Assembly (NCBI GenBank): GCA_963786625.1 | Contig: CAWAZS010000014.1 | Coordinates: 992,001-1,056,000, forward strand | Length of the DNA stretch: 64,000 nucleotides | Origin: CAIWHR01 sp963786625 | GTDB lineage: Bacteria > Pseudomonadota > Gammaproteobacteria > Burkholderiales > Casimicrobiaceae | Direction: 5' to 3' | In this document: positions 9,540 to 20,059 of the stretch, piece after piece | How the letters are laid out: each line of letters opens with the position of its first letter | How positions within the stretch are numbered: the stretch's first letter is position 1 | The notes under the pieces: model-generated | The model's database searches: none | What the model was told of the DNA's origin: nothing | Seen by the model: the letters and a program-made list of their open reading frames with translations, nothing else | Program-made: the position numbers and the translations under genes

Positions 9540-9551
9540 CCAGGGGTTATC

Positions 9552-10577
9552 ATGTCGACTGCTTCAGTCGCGATGCCGCCCGCCATGCCCGCCCCGATCG
9601 AGCCGCTCGCCCAGCGGGAGCCCACGCCGCCTGCCGCGCACCGTGGCGCGCCGCCGTGGCAGGACTGGCTGTTCGAGCGCACGACGCTGTTCTTCGCGCT
9701 GTTCGTCCTGCTTACCCTCGTAGGGATCATCGGCGCGCTCGCCTGGGCGGCCGCGCCTGCCTTCGAGAAGTTCGGCCTGGGCTTCTTCGTCACCAACGTC
9801 TGGAACCCGGTGACGATGGACTTCGGAGCGCTGGCCCCGATCTACGGCACGCTGGTCACCTCGGCGATTGCGTTGCTGATCGGCGTGCCCGTCAGCTTCG
9901 GGATCGCGCTTTTCCTCACCGAGATGTGCCCCGCGGCGCTGAAGCGACCGCTCGGCACCGCGGTCGAGCTGCTGGCAGCGATACCGTCGATCATCTACGG
10001 GATGTGGGGGCTGTTCGTCTTCGCGCCGGTGTTCGGCGACTACGTCCAGCCGGTGCTGACCCGGATCTTCGGGAGCCTGTGGATCCTCGGCCCGCTGTTC
10101 GTAGGGGCGCCGAACGGGATCGGGATACTCTCCGCGGGCATCATCCTGTCGATCATGGTGATTCCGTTCATCGCCTCGGTGATGCGCGACGTCTTCGAGG
10201 TCGTCCCGCCGGTGCTGAAGGAATCGGCTTACGGGATCGGCGCGACGACCTGGGAAGTGGTCTGGAACGTCGTGCTGCCGTACACGAAGGTCGGCGTCAT
10301 CGGCGGCATCATGCTCGGCCTCGGCCGGGCGCTCGGCGAGACGATGGCCGTGACCTTCGTCATCGGCAACGCCTACCGGATCAGTGCCTCGCTGTTCGAG
10401 CCCGGCAACTCGATCGCCTCGGCGCTCGCCAACGAGTTCAACGAGGCTGCCGAGCCGGTGCACCGGGCGTCGCTGATTGCGCTGGGCCTCGTGCTGTTCC
10501 TGCTCACCTTCGTCGTGCTGGCCTGTTCGCGATTGCTGCTGGCGCAGCTCGCCAAGGGCGAGGGCAGGAAGACATGA
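9552..10577 (+). CDS. pstC: Phosphate ABC transporter permease PstC
   Basis: The protein has 341 residues and about six transmembrane helices after a proline-rich N terminus. The motifs LLAAIPSIIYGMWGL and ALGETMAVTFVIGNA (the EAA-like loop that contacts the ATPase) are characteristic of PstC. It forms the membrane channel with PstA. A longer in-frame start exists at 9504, but the ATG at 9552 is preceded by AGGGG and gives the usual N terminus. Its stop overlaps the pstA start by an ATGA. Confidence 0.93.
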   Translation: MSTASVAMPPAMPAPIEPLAQREPTPPAAHRGAPPWQDWLFERTTLFFALFVLLTLVGIIGALAWAAAPAFEKFGLGFFVTNVWNPVTMDFGALAPIYGTLVTSAIALLIGVPVSFGIALFLTEMCPAALKRPLGTAVELLAAIPSIIYGMWGLFVFAPVFGDYVQPVLTRIFGSLWILGPLFVGAPNGIGILSAGIILSIMVIPFIASVMRDVFEVVPPVLKESAYGIGATTWEVVWNVVLPYTKVGVIGGIMLGLGRALGETMAVTFVIGNAYRISASLFEPGNSIASALANEFNEAAEPVHRASLIALGLVLFLLTFVVLACSRLLLAQLAKGEGRKT

Positions 10578-11437
10578 GCGCGAAGGGTAGTCCAGTGACC
10601 TCGGTCTACCGCAGGCGGCTGTTCGTCAACCGGATGAACCTCGCGATGTCGCTGGGCACGATGGCGTTCGGGATGGCGTTCCTGCTCTGGATCCTGTGGG
10701 TGCTGTTCGCAAAGGGCTTTTCGGCGCTGTCGCCGACGCTGTTCACGCAGCTGACGCCGCCGCCGGGATCGGCGGGCGGGCTCGCCAACGCCATCTACGG
10801 CAGCATCGTCATCGTGCTCGTCGCGACATTCATCAGCACGCCGATCGGCGTCCTCGCCGGCATCTATCTGGCCGAGTACGGCAAGAACGGCTGGATCGCC
10901 CGGGCGACCCGTTTCATCAACGACATCCTGCTCTCCGCGCCGTCGATCGTGATCGGGCTCTTCGTCTACACGGTGTACGTGATGCAGGTCGGTCACTTCT
11001 CGGGCTGGGCGGGCTCGTTCGCGCTGGCGCTGATCGCGATACCGGTGGTCGTCCGGACGACGGAGAACATGCTGCACCTCGTGCCGGCGAGCCTGCGCGA
11101 GGCGGCGGTCGCGCTCGGCGCGCCGATGTGGAAGGTGATCCTGAGGGTGACGCTGAAGGCAGTTCGGGGCGGGGTGATCACCGGCGTTCTCCTCGCCGTC
11201 GCCCGCATGTCCGGCGAAACCGCGCCGCTGCTGTTCACGGCGCTCAACAACCAGTTCTGGAGCGCGAACATGAATGCGCCGATGGCGAACCTTCCGGTCG
11301 TGATCTTCCAGTTCGCGATGAGCCCGTTCGACGACTGGAAGTCGCTGGCCTGGGCCGGGGCGCTGCTGATCACCCTGACGGTGCTCGTCATCAACATCCT
11401 GGCGCGGACGGTGTTCCGCCAGACCGCGGTTCGCTAG
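10574..11437 (+). CDS. pstA: Phosphate ABC transporter permease PstA
   Basis: The protein has 287 residues. Six hydrophobic helices are visible, with the family motifs SAPSIVIGLFVYTVYV and ARMSGETAPLLFTALNNQFW, the latter matching the PstA cytoplasmic EAA loop and C-terminal region. It pairs with PstC in the inner membrane to pass phosphate. The start is fixed by the ATGA overlap with pstC, which suggests translational coupling. The downstream pstB starts 52 bases later with its own GGGAG ribosome-binding site. Confidence 0.93.
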   Translation: MSAKGSPVTSVYRRRLFVNRMNLAMSLGTMAFGMAFLLWILWVLFAKGFSALSPTLFTQLTPPPGSAGGLANAIYGSIVIVLVATFISTPIGVLAGIYLAEYGKNGWIARATRFINDILLSAPSIVIGLFVYTVYVMQVGHFSGWAGSFALALIAIPVVVRTTENMLHLVPASLREAAVALGAPMWKVILRVTLKAVRGGVITGVLLAVARMSGETAPLLFTALNNQFWSANMNAPMANLPVVIFQFAMSPFDDWKSLAWAGALLITLTVLVINILARTVFRQTAVR

Positions 11438-11489
11438 CACCGCATAGGCAACGGCAGGCACCGGCGATGGGAATTCCAGGGAGAAAGCG

Positions 11490-12304
11490 ATGAATTTCGA
11501 CGCCGTGGCAGCGCGGCCGGACGCCGGCACGCGCGTCGCGCACGAGGCAACGCCGAAGATTTCGTGCCGCAGGCTCGATTTCTTCTACGGCAAGTTCCAG
11601 GCGCTCAAGAACATCGACCTCGACATCGCCGAGCGCCGCGTCACGGCGTTCATCGGGCCGTCGGGCTGCGGCAAGTCGACGCTGCTGCGGACGCTGAACC
11701 GGATGTACTCGCTCTATCCCGGGCAGCGGGCGACGGGCGAGATCCTGCTTCAACGGCCAGAACATCCTCGAGCCGGGACGTCGATCTCAACATGCTGCGG
11801 GCGAAGGTCGGGATGGTGTTCCAGAAGCCGACCCCGTTTCCCATGTCGATCTACGACAATATCGCCTTCGGGGTCAGCCTGTACGAGAATCTCTCGCAGC
11901 GGGACATGGACGAGCGCGTCGAGTGGGCGCTGACCAAGGCGGCGATGTGGGGCGAGGCGAAGGACAAGCTGAAGCAGAGCGGGATGGCGCTGTCGGGCGG
12001 GCAGCAGCAGCGGCTGTGCATCGCGCGCGCGGTGGCGGTCAAGCCCGAGGTGCTGCTGCTCGACGAGCCGACCTCGGCGCTCGACCCGATCTCGACGGCG
12101 AAGATCGAGGAGCTGATCACGGAGCTGAAGGAGGATTACACGATCGCGATCGTCACGCACAACATGCAGCAGGCGGCGCGCGTGTCGGATTGCACCGGGT
12201 ACATGTACCTGGGCGAGCTCGTCGAGTTCGACGCGACCGACACCATCTTCCTCAAGCCGAAGAAGAAGGAAACCGAGGACTACATCACGGGCCGGTTCGG
12301 TTGA
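11490..12304 (+). CDS. pstB: Phosphate ABC transporter ATP-binding protein PstB, frame broken twice in this sequence
   Basis: The product should be about 271 residues. Walker A (GPSGCGKSTLLRTLNRMY) is in the first frame. The signature LSGGQQQRLCIARA, Walker B VLLLDEPTSALDP and the switch histidine VTHNMQQA are in another frame. The expected linking segment (about FNGQNILEP, then DVDLNMLRAKVGM) is recovered only by removing one base near 11747-11748 and one in the GGG at 11775-11777. PstB hydrolyses ATP to drive PstCA. Both lesions are single-base insertions 28 bp apart within an otherwise perfect gene, so sequence error is more likely than a true pseudogene. Confidence 0.9.
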
Positions 12305-12357
12305 GCGAATTCCGCGTCTTGCGATCGAGCCGGGGCCGACGCAGAGGAGACAGCGAC

Positions 12358-13065
12358 ATGAACGAACACACGCACAAGCAGTTCGACGCCGAGATGGAGG
12401 CGATCCGCAGCGGCGTGCTCGCGATGGGCGGCCTCGTCGAGACGCAGCTCAATCGCGCCATCGCCCTGCTCGACGACGACGACGATCGCGACGCGATCGA
12501 TCAGGTCGGCGCCGACGAGAAGCAGATCAACCAGATGCAGATCGATCTCGACCAGATGTGCAGCCAGATCATCGCCCGGCGGCAGCCGACGGCGATCGAT
12601 CTGCGCTTCGTGCTGATGATCACCAAGATCGTCAACGAGCTCGAGCGCGTCGGCGACGAGGTGAAGAAGATCGCCTACAAGGCGGCCGAGATCCGCGGCG
12701 CCGACCGCCTGAGCCACGTGCGGCACTACGACGTGATCCGCACGGCGGAGCGCGCGCGCGAGATGCTGCAGATGGCGCTCGACACGTTCGCGCGGCTCGA
12801 TGCGCGCGCGGCGGCCGAGGTCATCGACCGCGACGAGGAGATCGACGCGGCGTTTCTGGCGATCCTGCGCCAGCTCATCAGCTACATGATGGAGGATCCG
12901 CGGACGATCACGGCGGCGCTCGAGATCGTGTTCATCGCGAAGTCGATCGAGCGCATCGGCGACCATGCGAAGAACATCGCCGAGGCGGTCGTCCAGGTGG
13001 TGAAGGGCATCGATGTCCGGCATGCGTCCGCCGAACAGATCCGCGCCGAGGTGGCGGGGAAATGA
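12358..13065 (+). CDS. phoU: Phosphate signalling regulator PhoU
   Basis: The protein has 235 residues and consists of two three-helix PhoU repeats, each with an acidic metal-binding signature (ELERVGDEVKKIAYKAAEI in the first, IERIGDHAKNIAEAVV in the second). PhoU couples the Pst transporter to PhoR and keeps the Pho regulon off when phosphate is plentiful. An AGGAGA lies upstream of the ATG at 12358. The stop overlaps the phoB start (ATGA), placing transporter, coupler and two-component system in one transcript. Confidence 0.93.
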   Translation: MNEHTHKQFDAEMEAIRSGVLAMGGLVETQLNRAIALLDDDDDRDAIDQVGADEKQINQMQIDLDQMCSQIIARRQPTAIDLRFVLMITKIVNELERVGDEVKKIAYKAAEIRGADRLSHVRHYDVIRTAERAREMLQMALDTFARLDARAAAEVIDRDEEIDAAFLAILRQLISYMMEDPRTITAALEIVFIAKSIERIGDHAKNIAEAVVQVVKGIDVRHASAEQIRAEVAGK

Positions 13066-13758
13066 CGTCGTCGATCCTCGTGGTCGAGGACGAGCCCGCG
13101 ATACGCGAGCTGCTGAGGGTCAACCTGGTCGACGCCGGATACGAGGTTCGCGCGGCGCCCGACGCCGAGTCCGCGCAGAGGGAGCTCGCGCGGACGCTGC
13201 CGAGCCTGCTGCTGCTCGACTGGATGCTGCCCGGCAAGTCGGGCCTCGCGCTGGCGAAGGAGCTGCGCGGCGACGCCCGCATGCGCGATCTGCCGATCAT
13301 CATGCTGACCGCGCGCACCGACGAAGCGGACAAGGTCGCGGGCCTCGAGGCCTGGGTCGACGACTACGTGACGAAGCCGTTCTCGCCGCGCGAGCTCAAG
13401 GCGCGGATCAAGTCGGTGCTGCGGCGGCAGGGCGCCGGAGGCGGCGCAGGAGCCGCTGACGGCCGGCGCGCTGCGGCTCGATCCGGCTACGCATCGCGTG
13501 ACCGCCGACGGGAATCCGGTTCCGCTGGGACCGACCGAGTTCCGGCTGCTGCGCTTTCTGCTCGCGCGCCCGGAGCGCGTCCATACGCGCGCGCAGCTGC
13601 TCGATCAGGTTTGGGGCGACGATGTCTACATCGAGGAGCGCACGGTGGACGTCCACATCCGGCGCCTGCGGCAGGCGCTCGAGCCGTTCGGGCAGGCCGC
13701 GCTGATCGAGACGGTGCGCGGCAGCGGCTACCGGCTCGCTGCGCCCCGCCGGCATTGA
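13062..13758 (+). CDS. phoB: Phosphate response regulator PhoB, one frameshift in this sequence
   Basis: The receiver domain occupies about residues 1-120 (ILVVEDEPAIRELL, phosphoacceptor in LLLLDWMLPGKSG, switch region IIMLTART, and Lys in DDYVTKPFSPREL). The winged-helix OmpR/PhoB DNA-binding domain (PLGPTEFRLLRFLL, HIRRLRQALEPFG, VRGSGYRL) is in the next frame. One extra base within about 13432-13442, in the interdomain linker, explains the break. With it removed the protein is about 231 residues, normal for PhoB. It would bind the Pho box before pstS. Likely a sequence error, though a linker-located break could also give a free receiver domain. Confidence 0.9.
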
Positions 13759-13772
13759 CGCGGAGCAGGGAC

Positions 13773-15151
13773 GTGAGGCTCAGCCCCGTCGTCGTTGCCG
13801 GCGTCGGTGCGCCCCTCGCGGTCATCGTCCTCGCCGCGCTGGCCGGGCTGTCGTTCGGCGCGATCTGGGGCTTCGTCGTGCTCGTCGTCGGGCTCGGCGC
13901 GGTCATCGGCTTTCACCTTTGGCAGGTCGACCGGCTCATGCGCTGGTCGGACGCTCCGCTCGACGCGCCGGTCCCCGAAGCGGGGGGCGCGTGGGGCCTT
14001 GCGTTCTCCGCGCTCTATCGCCGCGTGCGCACGCGCACGCTGCACCACCGCGACCTCACCACGACGATCGAGCGTTTCCGCAGCGCGGTCGAGGCGCTGC
14101 CGGACGGCATGGTGATCGTCGATGCGGCGAACCGCATCCTGTGGGCGAATGCGCGGGCGCAGGAGCACCTCGGCCTCGATCTGACGAAGGACACCGGCCG
14201 GCCGCTGCTCAACCTGCTCCGCCAGCCGCGAGGTCGTCCGTTACTTCGAGGTCGGCGATTTCACCGATGCCGTCGTCGTCGAATCGCAGCGCGGGACGGG
14301 AATGACGCTGTCGATCCAGGTCGTGCCGTTCGGCGTCGACGAGCGCCTGCTGATCAGCCGCGAACATCACGCAACTCGAAGCTGTCGCCCGGATGCGCCG
14401 CGATTTCATCGCCAACGTCTCGCACGAGCTCAAGACGCCGCTGACGGTCGTTAGCGGCTTTCTCGAGACGCTGCAGGACGTCGAGCTCGAGGCCGGCCAG
14501 CGCGCGCACTACCTGCAGCTGATGGCTGAGCAGGCAAGGAGCATGCAGCGTCTCGTCGACGACCTGCTGACGCTGTCGGCGCTCGAGAGCGAGCAGAACG
14601 CCGTTGTGGAGACCGAATTCGCGATCGTTCCGTTGCTGCTCGACCTGTCCGCTGACGCGAAGGCGCTCTCGGCCCACCGGCACACGGTCGCCGTCGACAT
14701 CGGCGAGCCGGCGACGGTCGTGGGCAGCCGGGACGAGCTCGCGAGCGCCTTCGGCAATCTCGTGAGCAACGCGGTCCGCTACACCCCGGAGGGAGGCACG
14801 ATCACGCTGGCCTGGCACGTCGACGACGAGGGCCGGGGGGCGTTCAGCGTCACCGACACCGGCATCGGCATCGCGCCCGAGCACATCCCGCGGCTGACCG
14901 AGCGCTTCTACCGCGTCGACCGCAGCCGCTCGCGCGCGACCGGCGGAACGGGCCTCGGTCTCGCGATCGTCAAACACGTGCTGATTCGCCACCAGGCGGA
15001 GCTCGACGTGACGAGCGAGCCGGGCGAGGGCAGCACATTCATGGTGCTGCTGCCCGCCCGGCGCGTTCGGCGCGCCTCGGCTGCCGACTCCGAACCCGAA
15101 TCCGCGGCGCAGCCCGCGCCGGCGTCCCTGCGGTCGGCTACCAGTAGCTGA
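13773..15151 (+). CDS. phoR: Phosphate sensor histidine kinase PhoR, two frameshifts in this sequence
   Basis: Starting at a GTG, two N-terminal transmembrane helices (VVVAGVGAPLAVIVLAALAG, then SFGAIWGFVVLVVGLGAVIG) precede a PAS domain (SAVEALPDGMVIVDAANRIL). The frame then breaks near 14229 and again near 14363-14364, each by one extra base. Between them the recovered frame reads EVVRYFEVGDFTDAVV. After them come the phosphoacceptor FIANVSHELKTPLTVV, the N box NLVSNAVRYTPEGG, DTGIGIAPEHIPRL and GTGLGLAIVKHVL. About 458 residues are expected. PhoR senses phosphate status through PhoU/Pst and phosphorylates PhoB. Its end overlaps the convergent dehydrogenase gene by 14 bases. Confidence 0.9.
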
Positions 15152-16448
15152 GCGCCGCGCGGAACAGCGACTTGAGATCGTCGCGTCCCACGTCCTTGGG
15201 CGCGTTGCGGATGACCCGATACTGCGGCTCCGCGCCCGTGGCGAGCGCGTCGACGTGCGAATCGTCGAAGCCGAGCGCCGTGAGGCCGTTGGGCATCGCC
15301 GTCGCCCGCATGAGCTCGATCACGCGCGCGGCGAGAATCTCCCCGGCGTCCTCCGGCCTTGCCCCGCGGGTCTCGACGCCGAGGCACTGCGCACCGTGGA
15401 GGTGGCGCTCCGGGCAGCACGCCGCCGTGTAGCGCCAGACCGACGGGTTGTTGAGCACGACCGCCATGCCGTGCGGGACGAGCGACTTGCCTTCGGGATA
15501 GCCGGGAACGTGCCAGTCACGGGTCAAGCCGGACACCGCATACGACAGGCCGTGCGGCAGATGGCAGCCGGCGGCGTTGAACGCGATTCCGGCAAGCATG
15601 GCCGCGTACATCATCTCGGTGCGCGCCTCGGTGTCCGACGCGTCGTTGACGGCGCGCACGAGGAACCTGCCCACGCCTTTCAGCGCTTCCGTCGCGAGCA
15701 TGTCGGAGAACGGGTTCGCGCCCTGCGACACCGGCCGGCTCACGCCTCGCGCGGGATTCAGGCGCCGCGGGTACACGCGCGCCGTCAGCGACTCGAGCGC
15801 GTGGCTCATGCAGTCGAAGCCGGTCGCGGCGACGGCGTTCTTCGGCAGCGTCGCGGTCACCGTCGGATCGATCAGCGCGATGTCCGGGATCAGCCGCCGC
15901 GAGATGATGCCGGTCTTCGCGTTGAGCGAGCGGAGGTTGAAGATCGCGATCCCGGTGGTCTCGGAGCCGGTGCCGGACGTCGTCGGACAGGCGATGTGCG
16001 GCTTCACCGGACCCGGAACCTTCTGTCCGGCGCCGATCGGCGCGTTCACGTAGGTCATGAACTCGGCCGGCTGCGACGCGTACAGGTTGGCGGCCTTGCA
16101 GGTGTCCATCACCGAGCCGCCGCCGACCGAGACGTAGCCGTCGAAGCGGCCCTCGGCGGCGAAGCGCGCCGCCTCCTGGAACGACGCGTCGGTAGGCTCG
16201 ATCGCGACGTCGCTGTAGACCGCGGCGTCGACGCCGGCCGCGGCGAGCGATGCCTTCACCGTCGCGACGTAGGCCGACGCGGCGATGCGCGCGTCGGTGA
16301 AGAGCGCGACGCGCTTCATCCCCAGCTCGCGCGCGTTCTCGCCCGCCTCGGCGAGCACGCCCGGCCCGAACGTGAACGTCGGCATCCCGACGGTGAATCC
16401 GCGGTCGCTGCCTTCGACAGCGGCAAAATCGGCGTGGCAGCAGGGCAT
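15138..16448 (-). CDS. Iron-dependent alcohol dehydrogenase, hydroxyacid-oxoacid transhydrogenase (HOT/ADHFE1) type
   Basis: The protein has 436 residues. The N terminus MPCCHADFAAVEGSDRGFTV and the order TFTFGPG, SVGGGSVMDTCKAANL (NAD-binding GGGS loop), CPTTSGTGSETTG, GFDCMSHALES, LPHGLSYAV and VPHGMAVVL match group III metal-dependent dehydrogenases; the Asp and three His positions that hold the metal are present. HOT enzymes oxidise 4-hydroxybutyrate while reducing 2-oxoglutarate. The closest-looking group is HOT, but substrate is inferred from motif style. I start at the ATG at 16448; a longer frame merges upstream into GMC sequence and is not real. It lies 29 bases downstream of the GMC gene. 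Confidence 0.82.
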   Translation of the reverse strand: MPCCHADFAAVEGSDRGFTVGMPTFTFGPGVLAEAGENARELGMKRVALFTDARIAASAYVATVKASLAAAGVDAAVYSDVAIEPTDASFQEAARFAAEGRFDGYVSVGGGSVMDTCKAANLYASQPAEFMTYVNAPIGAGQKVPGPVKPHIACPTTSGTGSETTGIAIFNLRSLNAKTGIISRRLIPDIALIDPTVTATLPKNAVAATGFDCMSHALESLTARVYPRRLNPARGVSRPVSQGANPFSDMLATEALKGVGRFLVRAVNDASDTEARTEMMYAAMLAGIAFNAAGCHLPHGLSYAVSGLTRDWHVPGYPEGKSLVPHGMAVVLNNPSVWRYTAACCPERHLHGAQCLGVETRGARPEDAGEILAARVIELMRATAMPNGLTALGFDDSHVDALATGAEPQYRVIRNAPKDVGRDDLKSLFRAALSYW

Positions 16449-16477
16449 GGTCGGCTCCCTCGTGGCGCAGTTCGGGT

Positions 16478-18088
16478 TCAGCGCGCGGCGCGCGCAAGGA
16501 TCAGATCCGCCGCCTTCTCCGCAATCATGATGACCGGCGCGTTGGTGTTTCCCGAGACGAGCGACGGCATGATGCTGCAATCGACGACGCGGATCGCGTC
16601 GAGGCCGTGGACGCGGAGCTCGGCGTCGACGACCGCGAGCGGATCGGTCGCCGGCCCCATCTTGCAGGTGCCGGCCGGGTGGAAGATCGTCGCTCCCTTG
16701 TCGCGCACGAAATCGAGGATCTGCTCGTCGGTGGTCGCGTCGGGGCCGGGACGGTACTCGCCGGCGACGTAGGGCGCGAGCGCGCGGGTTCCTGCAAGCT
16801 TCCGGGCGAGCCGGACTCCGCGGACGATCGTCGCGCAGTCGTCGTGCGCGGAAAGGTAGTTGGGCTGCATCGCCGGCGCGGCGAGCGGATCGGGCGACTT
16901 GATCCGCACGTGCCCGCGCGATTGCGGCCGCAGCTGGCAGACGGACATCGTGAACCCGGAGAACGTGTGGACCGGGGATCCCGCCATGTCGGAGGACAGC
17001 GTCGCGAGGTGGAACTGGACGTCGGGCCGGTCGAGCGCGGGATCGGTGCGCGCGAACATGCCGCCCTGGTTGATGCCGATCGCCATCGGTCCGGTCCGCG
17101 TCAGGACGTAGCGGATTCCCATCGCGAGCGTGCGCAGCCGCGAGGCCAGCACGTCGTTGGTGGTGATCGGCTTCGTGCAGCGGAAGATCACGCGCGCCTG
17201 CAGGTGGTCCTGCAGGTTCTCGCCGACGCCCGGAAGCGCGTGCACGACCGGGATCGCGTATCCCTGGAGGAGCGCGGCGGGTCCGACGCCCGACAGCTGC
17301 AGCAGCTGCGGCGATTGCAGGGCGCCCGCGGCGACGATCACCTCGCGCCGCGCCGCTGCGGAGACGTCGCGGCCGTCGCAGCGGTAGTCGACGGCGACCG
17401 CGCGCCGGCCCTCGAACGCGATCCGCGTCGCCTGCGCGCCGGTCTCGATGCGCAGATTGGGGCGTCCGCGCGCGGGACGCAGGTAGGCGGTCGCCGTCGA
17501 GCAGCGGAAGCCGTGGCGTGTCGTCAGCTGGTAATAGCCGACGCCTTCCTGCGTCGCGCCGTTGAAATCGGGGTTCTCCGGGATGCCGAGCTCGCCGCCG
17601 GCGGCGATCAGCGCCTCGACGAGCTCGTGCTTCGCGCCGATGTCCGACGCCCAGAGCGGGCCGCCGGTGCCATGCCAGGCGCTGTCGCCGCGCACGTTGT
17701 GCTCCAGCTTGCGGAAATAGGGCAGCACGTCGGCATAGGTCCAGCCGGGGTTGCCCTGCCGTGCCCAGCCGTCGTAGTCGTCGCAATGGCCGCGGATGTA
17801 GATGAGGCCGTTGATCGCGCTCGAGCCACCCAGCGTCTTGCCGCTCGGCCAGTACACCTGCCGCCCGTTCATGTGCGGCTCCGGCTCGGTCTTGAAGCAC
17901 CAGTTGTAGACCGGATTGAACATCGTCTTCGCGTACCCGATCGGGACGTGGATCCACGGGTAGCGGTCCCGCGGGCCGGCTTCGAGCAGGAGCACCGTGT
18001 GCCGGCCGTCGGCGGAAAGCCGGTTCGCCAGCACGCATCCGGCGGAACCGGCACCGACGATCACGTAATCCCAGGCGGTCGAGATCAT
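16478..18088 (-). CDS. GMC-family FAD oxidoreductase (choline dehydrogenase / alcohol dehydrogenase-like)
   Basis: The protein has 536 residues. The N-terminal dinucleotide fold is DYVIVGAGSAGCVLANRLS. The GMC signatures are WPSGKTLGGSSAINGLIYIR and GALQSPQLLQLSGVGPA. The C-terminal catalytic region has FHPAGTCKMG, containing the active-site His, and SGNTNAPVIMIAEKAADLI. GMC enzymes oxidise primary alcohols, including choline and polyethylene glycol. With the adjacent HOT-type dehydrogenase it may form a two-gene alcohol/hydroxyacid oxidation unit, read towards phoR. Substrate cannot be fixed from sequence, and no betaine aldehyde dehydrogenase is nearby. Confidence 0.85.
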   Translation of the reverse strand: MISTAWDYVIVGAGSAGCVLANRLSADGRHTVLLLEAGPRDRYPWIHVPIGYAKTMFNPVYNWCFKTEPEPHMNGRQVYWPSGKTLGGSSAINGLIYIRGHCDDYDGWARQGNPGWTYADVLPYFRKLEHNVRGDSAWHGTGGPLWASDIGAKHELVEALIAAGGELGIPENPDFNGATQEGVGYYQLTTRHGFRCSTATAYLRPARGRPNLRIETGAQATRIAFEGRRAVAVDYRCDGRDVSAAARREVIVAAGALQSPQLLQLSGVGPAALLQGYAIPVVHALPGVGENLQDHLQARVIFRCTKPITTNDVLASRLRTLAMGIRYVLTRTGPMAIGINQGGMFARTDPALDRPDVQFHLATLSSDMAGSPVHTFSGFTMSVCQLRPQSRGHVRIKSPDPLAAPAMQPNYLSAHDDCATIVRGVRLARKLAGTRALAPYVAGEYRPGPDATTDEQILDFVRDKGATIFHPAGTCKMGPATDPLAVVDAELRVHGLDAIRVVDCSIMPSLVSGNTNAPVIMIAEKAADLILARAAR

Positions 18089-18361
18089 CGGGTGGCGGGC
18101 GCGGGAGGGGCGAAGGCGGCGATCGAGGTTGACCGGCGCACAAACGGGTGCGGCGCCGCGGAACCTCGCTTCGGGAGCAGTTTAACGAATACCGCGTGTG
18201 CCTGCCGGATCGCGCAGGAGGGCGCCGGCTGTTCTGCGTTTGGGGCGCCGCGGCGGGACCATCGCCTGCTGATTCTCATTGTCGAATCAATGGATTGGCA
18301 TGCCGCTCCCGCGTGTGGCCGGCCGGCCGTCGATGCTACGCAAGCGCCGCGCGCGACCCGT
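18089..18361. other. Intergenic region between the GMC gene and the tRNA-tuf operon
   Basis: About 270 bases separate the divergent GMC gene from the tRNA promoter. I see no conserved coding frame. A small inverted repeat (GATTC ... GAATC, about 18271-18288) is present in its most AT-rich part. No promoter for the GMC gene could be assigned with confidence. Confidence 0.4.
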
Positions 18362-18390
18362 TTGACCATGGGAATGGAAATTGCTATCCT
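18362..18390 (+). promoter_or_regulatory. Sigma-70 promoter of the tRNA-Tyr-Gly-Thr-tuf operon
   Basis: TTGACC (18362-18367), a 17-bp spacer and TATCCT (18385-18390) form a good -35/-10 pair ending 14 bases before the mature 5' end of tRNA-Tyr. The local sequence is more AT-rich than its surroundings. Confidence 0.7.
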
Positions 18391-18403
18391 TACATGTTTC
18401 GCC

Positions 18404-18489
<86 letters not shown>

Positions 18490-18570
18490 TCAATGATCGA
18501 GGCTGAGGGAGACAGGGGATCGATTCGGGCGTGCTGCGCTGCGAATTGTCCTGGCTCCGTCGTCCGATGC

Positions 18571-18644
18571 GCGGGTGTAGCTCAATGGTAGAGCAGAAGC
18601 CTTCCAAGCTTACGACGAGGGTTCGATTCCCTTCACCCGCTCCA
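18571..18644 (+). tRNA. tRNA-Gly (anticodon TCC)
   Basis: A 74-base tRNA with encoded CCA. The acceptor GCGGGTG pairs with CACCCGC, the D arm is AGCTCAATGGTAGAGC, the anticodon loop CTTCCAA gives TCC at 18603-18605, and the T loop is GTTCGATTC. It is second in the tRNA cluster. Confidence 0.95.
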
Positions 18645-18715
18645 AGGAGCCTTTATCGAATGCGCAATGCACGCACGGCAGGACCCGGCGCGGAACGCGG
18701 CAGCGAACGTCCATC

Positions 18716-18790
<75 letters not shown>

Positions 18791-18854
18791 CGAACTCGAC
18801 GGCAGGGTTTGAAGCAAGGCAGATCTGAACAACGATGTCTGAAGGAGTCTAGCA

Positions 18855-20046
<1,192 letters not shown>

Positions 20047-20059
20047 GAGCGGTAGGTAC

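Noticed and set aside
8345..10573. A long frame joining pstS, pstC and pstA regions into one 1030-codon protein
   Set aside because: Only its last 287 codons (PstA) are meaningful; the rest is an alternative-frame reading of pstS and pstC.
15138..18143. A single 1001-codon fused GMC-dehydrogenase gene on the minus strand
   Set aside because: The dehydrogenase frame happens to stay open through the GMC gene, but the upstream part is out of frame with GMC and meaningless. The two proteins have separate starts.
18271..18290. Fur-box-like sequence upstream of the tRNA operon
   Set aside because: Only a short GATTC/GAATC inverted repeat with a CATT; the match to the 19-bp Fur consensus is poor and no iron gene is adjacent.
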